Shown here: in pieces, positions 25,268-37,479 of the stretch | Position numbering within the stretch: the stretch's first letter is position 1 | Layout of the letters: the number at the start of each line of letters is the position of its first letter | Source of the DNA: Enoplosus armatus | Lineage: Eukaryota > Chordata > Actinopteri > Centrarchiformes > Enoplosidae | Direction of reading: 5' to 3' | Length of the DNA: 64,000 bases | Assembly (NCBI RefSeq): GCF_043641665.1 | Contig: NC_092192.1 | Coordinates: forward strand, 24,060,907-24,124,906 | Made by a program: the position numbers and the translations under genes | Notes under the pieces: model-generated | What the model was told of the DNA's origin: nothing | The model's database searches: none | The model's input: only the letters and a program-made list of their open reading frames with translations

Positions 25268-26040
25268 GCCTCATGCAGCAACATTCTCTTAAATCTCTGA
25301 ATCTTTTCACTTAATTTTCTGTTAAGAGAAAAAAAAGAGAATTCAACGCACCAAATGTTCTTAACCAACCAAATCTAGTCTTACACAGGTGTGCTGAATG
25401 ATGAATCCCACTTGACCATAAATTCGAGGCGAATGGCAGATTGTTTATTAGCATAGGTAATGCCCTCTAAACACTATATATAAGGGCAGGTGTTGTGCCA
25501 TGCACAAATACTGGAATTGGAAGAACTTGAAGAAGAACTTCAGCAACAGTGAAATCGAGGTACTGTTATATAAACTTAAACAAAGTAACCATGTGATTCT
25601 CCAGAGCTTCAGTACTGGCGTTACAGGAAAATCAAAAACCCAGCAGTGGCAAAACATTTGTGGTGCTGTAAATGCCGTGTCACCCGAAGGACGCTCAGTA
25701 ACTGAAATTAAAAGAAAATGGTTTGACCTGAAAATGGAAGCAAAAAAACATCTTAATTAGGATTAATGGACCAATAGTATTTCTTAAGCCCACAAATGTA
25801 ATAATCCAATCATTATAATTATTCTAAAACATATAATATCTACATTTTATTATATATGACAATAAATTATTTTTTAAATTTAAAACCTATGTTTCTCCTT
25901 GCATTGGACAAACAGTGTGTGAAAACGAAATGTTTTTTTCTTATCTTGGTAAGAGTGCCCTCAACCACTCGTTTTCTCTTAAGTTAAGTTTTCTCTTAGC
26001 TAAGAGAAGAGCAAAAATAAGAAAGCACTGGTGAATCCCA
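25268..26040 (+). mobile_element. PIF/Harbinger-type element remnant
   Basis: A MYB-like ORF (25500-25760) lies between AT-rich flanks carrying TTAAGAGAAAA-type motifs in inverted orientation. The left end reads GGGCCTCATGCAGCAACATT; the right end reversed reads GGGATTCACCAGTGCTTTCT. The ends are only partly similar and no clean 3-bp duplication was found. The DDE transposase gene is missing. Confidence -1.
25500..25760 (+). CDS. MYB/SANT-like DNA-binding protein of Harbinger origin, short
   Basis: An 86-residue frame from ATG to TAG. Residues about 13-83 fit the MYB/SANT-like (Myb_DNA-bind_5/MSANTD) domain: an N-terminal FSNSEIEVLL helix, the conserved GVTGKSKTQQWQNICGAVNA centre with its tryptophan, and EIKRKWFDLKMEAKK. 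Harbinger elements encode such a protein beside the transposase to bind the transposon ends. The protein ends right after the domain, much shorter than usual, and no transposase accompanies it, so it is probably a relic. TATATAAG lies about 20 bases upstream. Confidence -1.
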   Translation: MHKYWNWKNLKKNFSNSEIEVLLYKLKQSNHVILQSFSTGVTGKSKTQQWQNICGAVNAVSPEGRSVTEIKRKWFDLKMEAKKHLN

Positions 26041-26143
26041 GACATCAAGGGGTACTAACTAAGTAAGAACAAATCGTGGATACGAACAAAAATAAAATGA
26101 CATTTCTTCACATATTGCTTCCTGCATAAAAATCCCTTTTCTT

Positions 26144-26165
26144 AAGGGTTAGGGTTAGGGTTAGG
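26144..26165 (+). repeat. short interstitial telomere-like repeat
   Basis: Three consecutive GGGTTA units followed by a partial one, then a T-run. Too short to be a telomere; seen at internal sites in many genomes. Confidence -1.
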
Positions 26166-26213
26166 CTTTTTTTTTTAAGAGGCTTTTTTTTTGTTGATAA
26201 GGATTAGTAATTA

Positions 26214-27535
26214 TTAGGGCTGTCAAGCAATTAAAAAATGTAAAAAGTAATAAGATGCTTTTGATTTATTAATCTCAATTAATTACATATAACATTGTTT
26301 ACCTTGAGAGGCATTTAAAAGGGATTCCATTCAAATGGATTTTGGTAGATGAGTGAATCAATTAATAGACATTATAAACTTTAAAGGTCAATTTTATTTG
26401 CCTTACATTCAGAACATTTTTTTCCTCTGTTGATGTGCAATAATGGCCATAACAATCAAAAATATGACCTAATGCATTTTGCACTAAAATGACTTAGGCA
26501 ACATAGACCAACAGTAATATATGCAGTTTAAGAAACAAGGCATAACATTTTCATTTCATATAATTTCATATAACGTAACAATGGGTTAACAGTCCCTTTG
26601 ACCTCAATACTATTTCTCCAATATTTCATATGCCAAAGCAAAAGTAACACATACCAACAGTTTAACATGTAGTGATATTTCAAATCCAGGGTATAACATT
26701 TTCATTTCACTGAACATATAGACCATCTAAAAATAAAAGTCCCTGAACGAATGAATTCTTCTTCATATCTTTATATCTTGTATGCCATAATGAATCCAGC
26801 CAAGCAAAAATCTCTGTGGCAATGTAGGCCAACAGTTCTATATATTATATATATAATATGTATTATATACATAATGTGTTATATTTATTATAGTTATAGT
26901 TATATATCAACATGTCATATATCAACAGTAACGAACCCATCGGCCTCACCGTACCTCTTACTTCTCCCCAGTCGCTGAGACAAACTAGCTTGTTTACATT
27001 CTCAGAGTTCAAGGCTGCCCTCTTCTTTTGAACTTTGTTGCCTGCAAGTCAGAAGTCTCTCACTAGGGACAGAAATGGCCAGATAGACATGGTCAGATCC
27101 CTGTTAGGCCCCATTTCTTCATCTGAATCTGAGTCTGAAGCCAACAGCGGGAGGCTCCTCTTCTTCTTTGCTGGCTCCTCTGAGGGCCTCTGGAGTAGCC
27201 CTGCTTGGTTCTTCTTGCAGCAGTCCCTCAAAGCAAGCTGAACCTATTCTTTCCTCTCGGTAGATATTTTAAGTCCTTGAAATGTGGGTCCAGTGCAGCG
27301 GCACCACGTGCTAATGCATACGGCACCAAGTGCCAGAGAGGGCACCAAAACAGACACTTGAGAATTATTACAATGCGCCACCAAACGTCGTGTGACAGCG
27401 CAGCTTTATAATGGGCGCGTTCGGTAATAAACTACCCCTAGTCCATGCACCCTCATAATAAATAAGATGATTTAATGTTACATTAACACATTAAATACGG
27501 CAAGGCATTCTTTTTTAAGCCACCAATACTGGAGG
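26214..27535 (-). mobile_element. hAT-like element remnant
   Basis: It opens at 26214 with TAGGGCTGTCAAGCAATTAA, resembling the end of a common fish hAT family. At 27231-27049 a minus-strand frame gives RPSEEPAKKKRSLPLLASDS followed by an acidic Asp/Ser run, like the linker before the C-terminal dimerisation domain of ZBED-type hAT transposases. No catalytic part is left. The interval also holds diverged direct repeats of about 150 bp (26490-26850). Confidence -1.
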
Positions 27536-27539
27536 TGTA

Positions 27540-29530
27540 ATGGTACACAACATTGACAGTTTGGTATCCACCTCGGTTTTGGGGTCACAGTTTGTTATAC
27601 GATACAGCAGGGAAAACTGATTCTATCACACCTCCCCTCAGCTGTAAGCTTCTCAGTTGGGGAGAGGCGTGCAAGTAGGGCTGGGTGACTGGTTTTGGGT
27701 TGATGTTTTTTACGAGCTCAATGCAATTCATTATGACATATGTCAGGAATTGACGACTGACCAAAAACTGTTTTTACTAGCTGGAGTGTTCAAGGAGCTA
27801 ACCACCCTGAAAAGTGCAACAAGGTCTTCTACATCTCAAGAAACTGAAAACAGAAGTGGCATATTTACAAGAGACACTTAAAGAATTGGGATCACACCAG
27901 GCTTAAAAGAGGGGGATTTCTACTATTCTAGTTTTCACTAGCAAGGACCACACCACAACAATGTCATTAACGGGTTTCATTAACATTCTAGTATTGAATG
28001 TCATGGACTGATGAATGAATGTAAAGGGGAGGGGTGGAGGTGGAAGAAAGATGTCGTCTGTTAGGCTAGTCTTGGAGGTTGTAGTGAACTAGTTAACTTC
28101 ATTTAATGTAAAAAGCCGAGGCACTGCTATGGTTAGCTAGTTAACTCTGATTGGTTGTTCGATTTAGACCTGGTCCAGCTTTTTAAAAGACTAAATAAAA
28201 AGGGCCGGGTTAATGGTCAAAATTCGTTATTTCAACCAAAATTATAATTCAATGATATTCCTACTATTGCTTTAATGCATGAGTTGACGTTGTGGATCAA
28301 TCGACACACCTTAAATGTCAATATGACAACTTTTGGCACCATTTGTTTTTATTGGCTCTTTTGTGATAATTGGATCTTCAAGCGCTTAACAATGTATATG
28401 ATTTTCAACCAGATTATGTGAACTACGAATATTCTATTTCTTCACTTGGAGATTGAAAGTGGCGAAGCGTCGTTCCGGTGTTCTCCGGCAGCACTATATG
28501 TATGCACACACATACACCGCATTATTCATGTTAATCAGGCAATCAAATCTGCTAATGGTGGGATTCTTTCTCTGTCCTTCCCATCTTTGTCTAATAAGTT
28601 CATCCTTCTCTCTAATCCTTCCAGCCACAACTCTAGGCTACAGGCTTGTCCATCTGTCTCCTCTTTGGATCTATAGCACTGCTTCACGGTTCCTCTGCAC
28701 TCTAAGTCTTCCTCCCTCTTCAACCTCCTTTCTCCCTTCCAGAGGTCCTGCGGCCAGACTGGCAGCCCCCTCCCTTCCCACCCCGCTTCCTCTCCGCTTC
28801 CTCTCTGCTTCTTTCTGCCCTCATTACAAAGTGTCCTCCAGCCCTGACACATATTGAGTATGTGTCCACATCTCTCCATGGTATTGCCTTCTCTCAGCTT
28901 CAAGTCTCCAGTTTTCTACATACATATATATATACAGCCCACACAGCTGACCGGAAGGACAAACAGGCCCATGGATGTAAACGCACAGTTATCAGGAGAC
29001 GTGACTGCTTTTTACGCAGCAGATAATTGACGTTATGCTGCCCATAGTCATGGATTCTATTCAAAGACAGGAAGATGGCCAATTTGAGTTACTGCGGCTG
29101 GAAATATTGGAGAGCTTACCCAAAATGAGACATTTTTCAATACAAATGCCTATCCACTTTCCCTCCCTAAAGCACTGACAGCACAAAAGTCGAAGAAAAT
29201 AAGAATAAAGTGAAGTCCTTGGTTGAATGTGTTGTGTAGATTTGATACTCGCACACATGGTAGAGACATTAAACAATTATGAATACATGTCAAATAATCC
29301 TTTTGGAAAGCTTTTTGGAATATGAACTTACATTTCACTGGACGTCATCATATGAATTGTGCATTCAGCTTTATGCTACAAGAAAAGAGACGCTATAGTA
29401 TAACTAAGAAGAGCTTGGTTAGTCAATATTCATAAACCTCAAACTGGATTAAATTGTCAAGTTGTGTGCAGACATGAAAATATTTTTATGAATTATCCTA
29501 GCCTATATTCCTTATATATATATTAATTAT
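27540..29530. other. intergenic DNA without a recognised gene
   Basis: A strand-biased pyrimidine block at about 28560-28830 gives long but low-complexity frames on both strands. Nothing recognisable as an exon was seen. Confidence -1.
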
Positions 29531-29536
29531 ATTGTC

Positions 29537-29630
29537 ATGTCGAAGTGTCCTTAAGCACTGAACCCTAAGTTGCTCCTGATGGAGGCCAGCACCTTGCATG
29601 GCAGCTGTGTGCGAATGTGTGAGTGCGACT
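29537..29630 (+). mobile_element. tRNA-derived SINE, diverged body fragment (copy 3)
   Basis: ATGTCGAAGTGTCCTTAAGC, CTGAACCCTAAGTTGCTCC and CAGCACCTTGCATGGCAGCT are the reverse complement of the body seen at 36.2 kb, so this copy is in the opposite orientation. Head and tail are lost. Confidence -1.
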
Positions 29631-30289
29631 TAGACTTAGTTTAAGCAGAGGAGGTGGAATTTATTTAGTTCGACCTTTCATTCTGCATTTGTTCACTTGG
29701 TTCAAGCTGTTTCTTTGTCCCATCATGTGTTCTTTCGTCACCTCACTATCCCAGCTTTGAAAGATCAATAGTTTGTATTCCATAGCTCGTCAGTCGTTAA
29801 CAGCGTGAAGACACTGACGAATGTGAATCAAAATATGCTATGAGAAAACAAAGTCAAAGCGAAGGCTGTTCTTAGAGGATTTAAAGAAAGATGTGATCTG
29901 TGCCATAATTAGGATACATCCCAGTAAGGGTTTGTACCAAGAAATGATATGAAAAAATCCTGATACTAGATTTTTAAGATACATTGTCTGTTTTGAATGA
30001 CATTAACTCATTAATGGCACCCACACTGGATATTTTAATTAGGACTTTTATCTGTAACCATAGTATCCAACATCTGTTTGAACTGATTTCGCAAAGAATC
30101 AGCCATCAATACACACCTTTCGATGACTCATCAGGAATTATTTCACCTCAGTTCTCTGTTTGACCAGAGGTAAGATGTGGTTTGGATTATTAAAACATAC
30201 ATCATGTGCAGTTACACATGCGATTTCAGCTGGCTGCCTTCTCCAGCGATTTACCACAGCAGTAAGATTAGACACATGTAAATAAAACA

Positions 30290-30925
30290 TTCACTGTGCA
30301 ATGGCGGGCCTCATGGCAGCATATACTTGACTTGACTTACCCATCATCAGTTTCAAAAACATTTTGGTTTCAACAGCTTAATTAAAAATATCCACCAAGT
30401 TTGGTGATGTTTGGACATTGATTTATGGCGAAATAGACCACCATGCACGTTTGTAACTGTTGGTGCCCCCTATTGAGCAATCTCAAAATAGTTTACACAC
30501 ATTGTTCAAAATTGTTATGAAACATTTCCTTTGTAATGACTGGACAAACAATTTCTTATTTATAGTCTTATTTTTGTTATGCCACGCCCATTTTTTTGCA
30601 TTTGTACTGCCCCCTAGTGGTTGATTTGAATGAAACTTTCAGGGTATGCTTTAGGTACTTATGTGGACATTTTTCTAATGATTGGCCCGATGGTTGTTGA
30701 CTTCTATTATTTATGTGCTGAGCCACGCTCTTTTAAAGTTCATTGGTCAATATCTTGAAAACTAAACAAGATATTAAAATAGTCTTTATACATCTTTTGA
30801 TAAGCTTGGGCCAATAATGATCCACAGAAAATTTGGTAGCAATCGGACCAAGGCATTGGAGGAGATGTCAAAAGGTTTTTGGCTGTATATATATAGCGCC
30901 ACCATCAAACCGATTGGGATCATTT
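30290..30925. repeat. unclassified fish repeat
   Basis: Contains ACTGCCCCCTAGTGGTTGAT and TATATATAGCGCCACCATCA, blocks typical of a dispersed fish repeat; a similar TATAGCGCCA block recurs at about 56059. No coding potential and no clear ends. Confidence -1.
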
Positions 30926-31739
30926 TTATTCAGGCATACATTTCAGCACAGTAGAGGTACAGATGACCTAGAGATGGGCCCTGAAGCTTGATTCACTCCT
31001 GCAAAGTCACTGTTTCAATGCACAGTATCAGAGCTTGTGTCAAATGAAGAATGTCATGTGACTGATGACATCCGAAGCTTCAAACGTCACTGGTGCATCG
31101 GGAAGGGCTTCATTCAGTTTGAAAGTTTTGCAGCTAAAGTCACATTGGTGGGATAAGGGGAGAAGAGAATAATTGAGAAATGTGGCGATGTACATTGGAA
31201 AAACATAATCATTAAGTATGAGAACATTTCCTCCTGATACCAAGTAATAATGTAGTAAAAGTAATAGGCTAATTTAATGAATGTCACTCTCCAGTCACAT
31301 CACATTGCGACTGTGAAATATTAACCATGACGTTTAAAAACATGAGCCCACAGGGACACTTCAAAAAAAAGGTATATTCATGTTTTGTATCAGCAAAAAT
31401 ACTTAATATCTAGGCTTTAGCATAATTAGGCTATTTTACTGTAACATAACAGTGCAACACACTATATAGAAATATACAGATTTAATAATAACTGGACTTA
31501 TTGCACACATATGAGACTAAAACTATTAATATCAGCGAGGTGTGGGGGTGCCTCAGCCCCAGTTCTGAAAGGCTGCTAGTTTTGCACCAGATATCACTGA
31601 GTTTTAACCTTCAGCTTCAAATATTTTTTCGGCACAAACAGAAAGAAAGCCCCATGGCTTCATCCGCCCATCACTAAGGGAACCCTTAGCCTACTAATCT
31701 CAATAATATTATGATACGATATGGACCTAGGTCCGTCAC

Positions 31740-33330
31740 TGTTAGAGTTAGATTTTTGTTGGGGCTGCGTCTCCATGCTTTCTGGGGTTCAGGGATTTGC
31801 CCAAAACTGTCTGTCGAGGTGGGAAGTTGTGTGTAGGATTTTCACTTGGGAGAGGAAGAGACAAAGACATATCACTGCAGATGCCGTTCAATTTCTCTAT
31901 CAGGGCAACCGCATAGTCACCTAAAGCAGAGAAGACATGGACTTCCTTTTCCCTGCAACCAAGGAGTTGGGAATCAAATGGAGTTATTTTAGTGGTGGCA
32001 TTTGGAGTCATTCTTCTTATTATTCGGCAGGTAACATTTCTACCCCGAGATTTACCTGTGTCTATCATAGCTTTTGTCAGCTTTTCTTTAATAGTCCTGT
32101 TCATTCTCTCCACTCTGCCAGATCACTGAGCGTGGCAAGGAATGTGAAATTTCAATCAATGAGACATTTACATAGCTTTTGAGTCACTTGTGATGTAAAA
32201 GGAGTTCCTTTATCACTATTTATCATGATTGGTATGCCACATCTTGGAGTACTTTCTTTAGCCAGAATTTTTACCACTGTTCTAGCATTTTTCTCTTGAG
32301 CATGGGAAAGCGTCTACCCATTTTGGGAACTGATCCAGTGTATCGAACAAGTCTTTCAACTGCCCTCTTCGAGGCATGTGTCAAATCAATTTGCAGGTTC
32401 TGAAGGGGACCATCAGGTGTTGGTAGAGAGTCATGTGACGCTGGCCGCCTTGTTACATTCACTCAAGCACAGGTTAGACAGGATGACAGGATAAGCTTTA
32501 CTGATGGTGAAACGTTTGGAAAACAAAAATGCTGTTTTATGAACCTTATTACTCCTCTTTATCTGACCTGAGAAACACCATGAATAGGCCAAATACACTG
32601 AGGTAAGGCTAACCTGCCTTCTGAGAAACAAAGTAAGCCATCTTCTGAAGGGTTAAGAACACCTTTAGAATGCCAGTATTCAGTATCAGTCTCTTGCGCT
32701 TGAGACTGCAGTATTTTAAGATCAATAATACGTTCTAAATAACCTGCTTGAAACATGGAGAAAGTTGACACCTGTTGCTCAGCAGGAGCAGGAGGATGAG
32801 AGTAATTGGCAGCAGCATATTTAGCCACTGTTTCTGCAAAATCATGACCTCTTGCCTCCTCAGCGCCTGGTGAACAATGCCCTTTTGTTTTAACTATTGC
32901 AGTTTAGCAGGTAATGGAACAGCATGGAGAGGAGCTGTTACCAGAGTGCTGTGAAATAGGTTCACCATCTGCACATACAAAACCTCGTAAATACCAAAGT
33001 TTACCAAAATCATGAGAGTCATCAACAAAAAAAAGGAGTGGCAGACAAATCAGGTCTACATGAAGAATTTCAGACAATTTCATGCGTGCGGTGATGAGGC
33101 TCCGGCACAGCGCACTTGTGTTTTGGTGAGTTTGTATGCAACACTTTATGTAGTAACTGAGCTGAATTGGGTTTTGAGGAGGTGGAAAAAAACGGGCCTA
33201 CAGTAGCAGTCAATGTGTTTTCTTAACCACTTTGTCTTTGGGCCAGGAACTATAGATGGCAACAGTATGATTAAATCATGGATTGCTCTGAGATCCTGAG
33301 TAAATCTCCACTCTGCCTTATGTGGCTAAG
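31740..33330 (-). pseudogene. endogenous retrovirus pol remnant (RT, RNase H, integrase pieces)
   Basis: Read on the minus strand, the pieces come in retroviral pol order. A short reverse-transcriptase block lies at about 33325-33240, RNase H-like and linker sequence at about 33000-32560, and integrase-core blocks at about 32430-32160 with the integrase C-terminal part of the core at about 32113-31990. Frameshifts, stops and a deletion between the RT and RNase H pieces break it. No LTRs, gag or env were recognised within the window. It is an old, non-functional copy, consistent with the class of retroviruses commonly fixed in fish genomes; the genus cannot be assigned. Confidence -1.
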
Positions 33331-33339
33331 GCACAGGAT

Positions 33340-34380
33340 TAAGGTTTAGGTGTGTAAAATGGTGATGTAGTTGGTACAATGACCTTTTATTCCAGCAATG
33401 CATCAGCAGACAGTGGATACTATGTAATGTACACTGGTTTGCAGTTAGACTTGAGAGATTATTGATCAGAAGCACATTGGCTGTATATTTATTTATATAT
33501 ATATTAGCACTGAAAATACTTTAGACCATGCCCACTATTGTGTGGGCCTCACCTTGTGTATAAATTGGACTGAGATGGGACAATCAGCTCCCTAAAACAG
33601 CTTTTTCTTCAGCTATTTAAGGAACAAGTGAGGCCCAGAGAAAAGATTGGATGAGTGGGGACAGAAATCAAATTATACAAATATAGATTTAAAAAAAACT
33701 ATGCTGAGTAGGGAGTGATGAGAACTAAAAGGGTTTTCCCCAACAGGTTGCAGGACTGTGAAACGCAAGATTAAGTGTCACTGCCTCCCTTCTTTCTTTA
33801 AGGGGCCATAAATTAATTCTGAAGATTGTTTCAGTGTATGGCATCACCTGTGGCGACTGATGGTCACATCAGGAGCGTTTTTATGAAACAATAAGAGTTC
33901 TAACAAAAATAAAACCCGTACTGAATGCATACAGCGTACAGAGGAGCACCTACAGAATGTGACTACATTTGATAGACTTTGCTTAAAAAAATGCAGGAAA
34001 GAAATATGATCAAATATGGTGCTTGTTTAGGATATTAGCGCCGTTTATCAGTGACCTTTACGAAATGCAACAATGTTGGTATTTCTCAGAGCTGACAGTT
34101 ATCTGTAAATACTAGAAACAAAGTGACTTTTTGACAACAAAAAAAAAAAATGAGCGATCCAACAGGAATGTGGCATGGTAACATATCACCTATATGTTAC
34201 TAATAACAGTTCATTGTTATTTACATCATTAGCTTGGGGACACAGTGTGTTTAGATGCCCTAGTGATCCATTGCTCTGCAGGAGAAAAAGTCAGGGGAGT
34301 TTGCTTCCAAAATACAAGCAGCTGGCCAAGTGATTACTGAGTGATTGGTATTGATCTACAATGCTATTAGTCCCCTGCAG
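33340..34380. other. intergenic DNA without a recognised gene
   Basis: AT-rich, including a poly(A) run at about 34138-34150. No domain, LTR or tRNA-like unit was recognised next to the retroviral remnant. Confidence -1.
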
Positions 34381-34385
34381 ACATA

Positions 34386-35939
34386 CAGCCGTGGCCAAAA
34401 GTTTTGAGAATGACACAAGTATTGGTTTTCACAAAGTTTGATGCTTCAGTGTTTTTAGTCAGATATCTTTTTGTCAGATGTTACTATGGTACACTGAAGT
34501 ATAATTACAAGCATTTCATAAGGGTCAAAGGCTTTTATTGACAATTACATTGAGTTTATGCATAGAGTCAATATTTGCAGTGTTCACCCTTCTTTTTCAA
34601 GACCTCTGCAATTCGCCCTGGCATGCTGTCAATCAACTTCTGGGCCACATCCTGACTGATGGCAGCCCATTCTTGCATAATCAATGCTTGGAGTTTGTCA
34701 GAATTCATGGGTTTTTGTTTGTCCACCCGCCTCTTGAGGATTGACCACAAGTTCTCAATGGGATTAAGGTCTGAGGAGTTTCCTGGCCATGGACCCAAAA
34801 TTTTGATGTTTTGTTCCCCGAGCCACTTAGTTATCACTTTTGCCTTATGGCAAGGTGCTCCATCATGCTGTAAAAGGCATTGATCGTCACCAAACTGTTC
34901 TTGGATGGTTGGGAGAAGTTGCTCTCGGAGGATGTTTTGGTACCGTTCTTTATTCACGGCTGTGCTCTTAGGCAAAATTGTGAGTGAGGCCACTCGCTTG
35001 GCTGAGAAGCAACCCCACACATGAATGGTCTCAGGATGCTTTACTGTTGGCATGACACAGGACTGATGGTAGCGCTCACCTTTTCTACTCCGGACAAGCT
35101 TTTTGACGGATGCCCCATACAATTGGAAAGGGGATTCATCAGAGAAAATGACTTTACCCCAGTCCTCAGCAGTCCAATCCCTGTACCTTTTGCAGAATAT
35201 CAGTCTGTTCCTGATGTTTTTCCTGGAGAGAAGTGGCTTCTTTGCTGCCCTTCCTGGCACCAGGCCATCCTCCAAAAGTCTTCGCCTCACTGTGCGTTCA
35301 GATGCACTCACACCTGCCTGCTGCCATTCCTGAGCAAGCTCTGCACTGGTGGTGCTCCGATCCAGCAGCTGAATCAACTTTAGGAGACGGTCCTGGCGCT
35401 TGCTGGACTTTCTTGGGCGCCCTGAAGCCTTCTTCACAACAATTGAACCTCTCTCCTTCAAGTTCTTGATGATCCGATAAATGGTTGATTTAGGTGCAAT
35501 CTTACTAGCAGCAATATCCTTGCCTGTGAAGCCCTTTTTGTGCAAAGCAATGATGACTGCTCGTGTTTCCTTGCAGATAACCATGGTTAACAGAGGAAGA
35601 ACAATGATTTCAAGCACCACCCTCCTTTTAAAGCTTCCAGTCTGTTATTCTAACTCAGTCAGCATGACAGAGTGATCTCCAGCCTTGTCCTCGTCAACAC
35701 TCTCACCTCTGTTAATGAGAGAATCACTGACATGATGTCAGCTGGTCCTTTTGTGGCAGGGCTGAAATGCAGTGGAAATGTGTTTTGTGGGATTAAGTTC
35801 ATTTTCATGGCAAAGAGGGACTTTGCAATTCATTGCAATTCATCTATTAGTATATGCAAATTGCCATCATAAAAACTGAGGCAGCAGACTTTGTGAAAAT
35901 TAATATTTGTGTCATTCTCAAAACTTTTGGCCACGGCTG
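34386..35939 (-). mobile_element. complete Tc1/mariner-type transposon, DD35E
   Basis: Both ends begin CAGCCGTGGCCAAAAGTTTT; the first 33 bp are identical, and similarity continues inward to about 65 bp. A TA dinucleotide flanks each side (34384-34385 and 35940-35941), the expected target duplication. Length is 1554 bp. It holds a single uninterrupted transposase gene on the minus strand. Perfect ends and an open gene suggest recent arrival. Confidence -1.
34568..35584 (-). CDS. Tc1-like DDE transposase, intact
   Basis: A 338-residue frame from ATG at 35584 (MVICKETRAV) to a stop at 34568; family members are usually about 340 residues. An upstream extension to 35620 lacks an ATG context typical of the family, so the inner start is chosen. 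Residues about 5-50 and 70-110 form the paired helix-turn-helix DNA-binding region with a GRPRK motif between them. The catalytic triad is D149 (VIFSDES), D241 (LLQHDGAP) and E277 (SDLNPIENLW). There are 35 residues between the second D and E, not the 34 of classical Tc1, matching the group described as Traveler/DD35E. It would cut and paste the surrounding element at TA sites. No inactivating change is seen. Confidence -1.
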   Translation of the reverse strand: MVICKETRAVIIALHKKGFTGKDIAASKIAPKSTIYRIIKNLKERGSIVVKKASGRPRKSSKRQDRLLKLIQLLDRSTTSAELAQEWQQAGVSASERTVRRRLLEDGLVPGRAAKKPLLSRKNIRNRLIFCKRYRDWTAEDWGKVIFSDESPFQLYGASVKKLVRSRKGERYHQSCVMPTVKHPETIHVWGCFSAKRVASLTILPKSTAVNKERYQNILREQLLPTIQEQFGDDQCLLQHDGAPCHKAKVITKWLGEQNIKILGPWPGNSSDLNPIENLWSILKRRVDKQKPMNSDKLQALIMQEWAAISQDVAQKLIDSMPGRIAEVLKKKGEHCKY

Positions 35940-36120
35940 TATATGGTCATTTTGGGTTATTTTGCCCTCTCTCAAATAGTAATCTGTGTGCACTGACTGA
36001 CAGCAAAGCTCTCTTGCCTCAGAGGTTACTCAGTTGGTGGCAAAATATCCTCTGAAAGCAAACAGCAGAGTCAATACTGCTGACATTTTGATATATTATC
36101 GTACTGATTTATATTTAAAT

Positions 36121-36408
36121 AATGGTAAATGGTAAATGATCTCAGTTATATAGCGCTTTTCAACCTTCACGGTTCCCAAAGCGCTTTACAGCTAAGTCTC
36201 ATTCACCCATTCACTCACACATTCACACACCGATGGCGACCGAGCTGCCATGCAAGGTGCTGGTCTCCATCGGGAGCAACTTAGGGTTCAGTGTCTTGCT
36301 CAGGGACACTTTGACATGACGGGGGCAGCCGGAGATCGAACCCCCAACCTGCTCTAACCAGCTTTACCTCCCGTGCGACAGTGCTAACCACTGCGCCACC
36401 ATGCCGCT
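36121..36408 (-). mobile_element. tRNA-derived SINE, most complete copy (copy 4)
   Basis: Minus-strand order: head GGTGGCGCAGTGGTTAGCAC (A box), GGTTCGATCTC (B box with one change), body through GTGCTGGTCTCCATCGGGAG on plus, then CATTCACTCACACATTCACA and tail CGCTATATAACTGAGATCAT ending in repeated ATTTACC. About 288 bp. It serves as the reference for the other copies in the window. Confidence -1.
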
Positions 36409-36419
36409 AACTCAGGGGA

Positions 36420-37260
36420 TTAGTTATAATTGATTCGAACAAAGTAGCAATTTATACATTCTCTACAGAAAGTGAAAATAATCAAATTTCAGCGTATGCC
36501 ACCGCACTTAACCATTAAAAATGTATCATGCCGTTTTCCCTTTTAATCTGTTGCATATCAGCCCAAAAGAACGTTTCACCAAGCTGCACATGAAATACGA
36601 ACGGCGAGTCTCACATGTTGTGATGTCATTTGGCTGTTACACCTGGGCACTACACCTAATGACACCAGGACTAGGACATCCAATATGAGCTGGCGGTTTA
36701 AACTCCCCTTTGAACTAAAGTAATCGTCCAAAATTTACCAGCATCACAAACTTCTCCACAGCACTAACTTTGAATTCAAAGGGAGCCTTTTTTTTTTTTC
36801 TTTCAAAGAAAGCGTCAGCCAATCTGCAGCCGGTGGAGTGACTCAAATGTTTATTTACTTTCGCTGTCAATTGCGCAATGCATCTGAGAACAGACTATTT
36901 GAGTCGCTTACATCATCAGACCAGTTGTATGTTCGACATGTCAACCGCAAGACATAGTGCGGCCCATGTATTTTCTTTGTTTTGAGCTCTCAGTTTTTTC
37001 TTTTTCTTGTGTCACAGAACAAAAACAGTTTATTTCACATATAACAAACAACAGCAATCAAATACCAAGCCTGCTATAACTATATTGTAATATACAGCAT
37101 TCCAATTGCCTGCAATAAATACTAATGTTCAATTTCCATTCACACTGTGTTAGAAAGCTGTTGATTTAACTTATTGTCATTCCTTCAGTCCACACTTTGA
37201 GGTGGTGAATTTGGTTGGAAGGTATTGTAAAATGTTCTTGTCATTTTGTCTGCCCCTGAT
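36420..37260. other. intergenic DNA without a recognised gene
   Basis: AT-rich spacer between two SINE copies, with a T-run at about 36789-36800. No coding or structured repeat signal. Confidence -1.
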
Positions 37261-37276
37261 TTGGTCAACAATATTT

Positions 37277-37475
37277 AAATGATCTCATTCACCCACACAC
37301 CGATGGCGACCGAGCTGCCGTGCAAGGTGCTGGTCTCCATTGGGAGCAACTAGGGGTTCAGTGTCTTTCTTGAGGACACTTCGACATGACGGGGGCAGCC
37401 GGGGATCGAACCCCCAACCCGCTCTACCCTACTCTACCTCCCGTGCGACAGTGCTAACCACTGCGTCACCATGCC
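37277..37475 (-). mobile_element. tRNA-derived SINE, partly deleted (copy 5)
   Basis: The same head, B box and body as the copy at 36.12 kb, but the AAAGCGCTTTACAGC block near the tail is missing, so the unit jumps from ATGATCTC to ATTCACCC. The A box has one change (GTGACGCAGTGG). Confidence -1.
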
Positions 37476-37479
37476 AACC

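Noticed and set aside
26144..26165. Chromosome end or fusion point
   Set aside because: Only about three telomere units, without an array or subtelomeric structure.
28446..28903. Overlapping 122-134 codon frames on opposite strands
   Set aside because: They arise from a pyrimidine-rich strand-biased block with low complexity.
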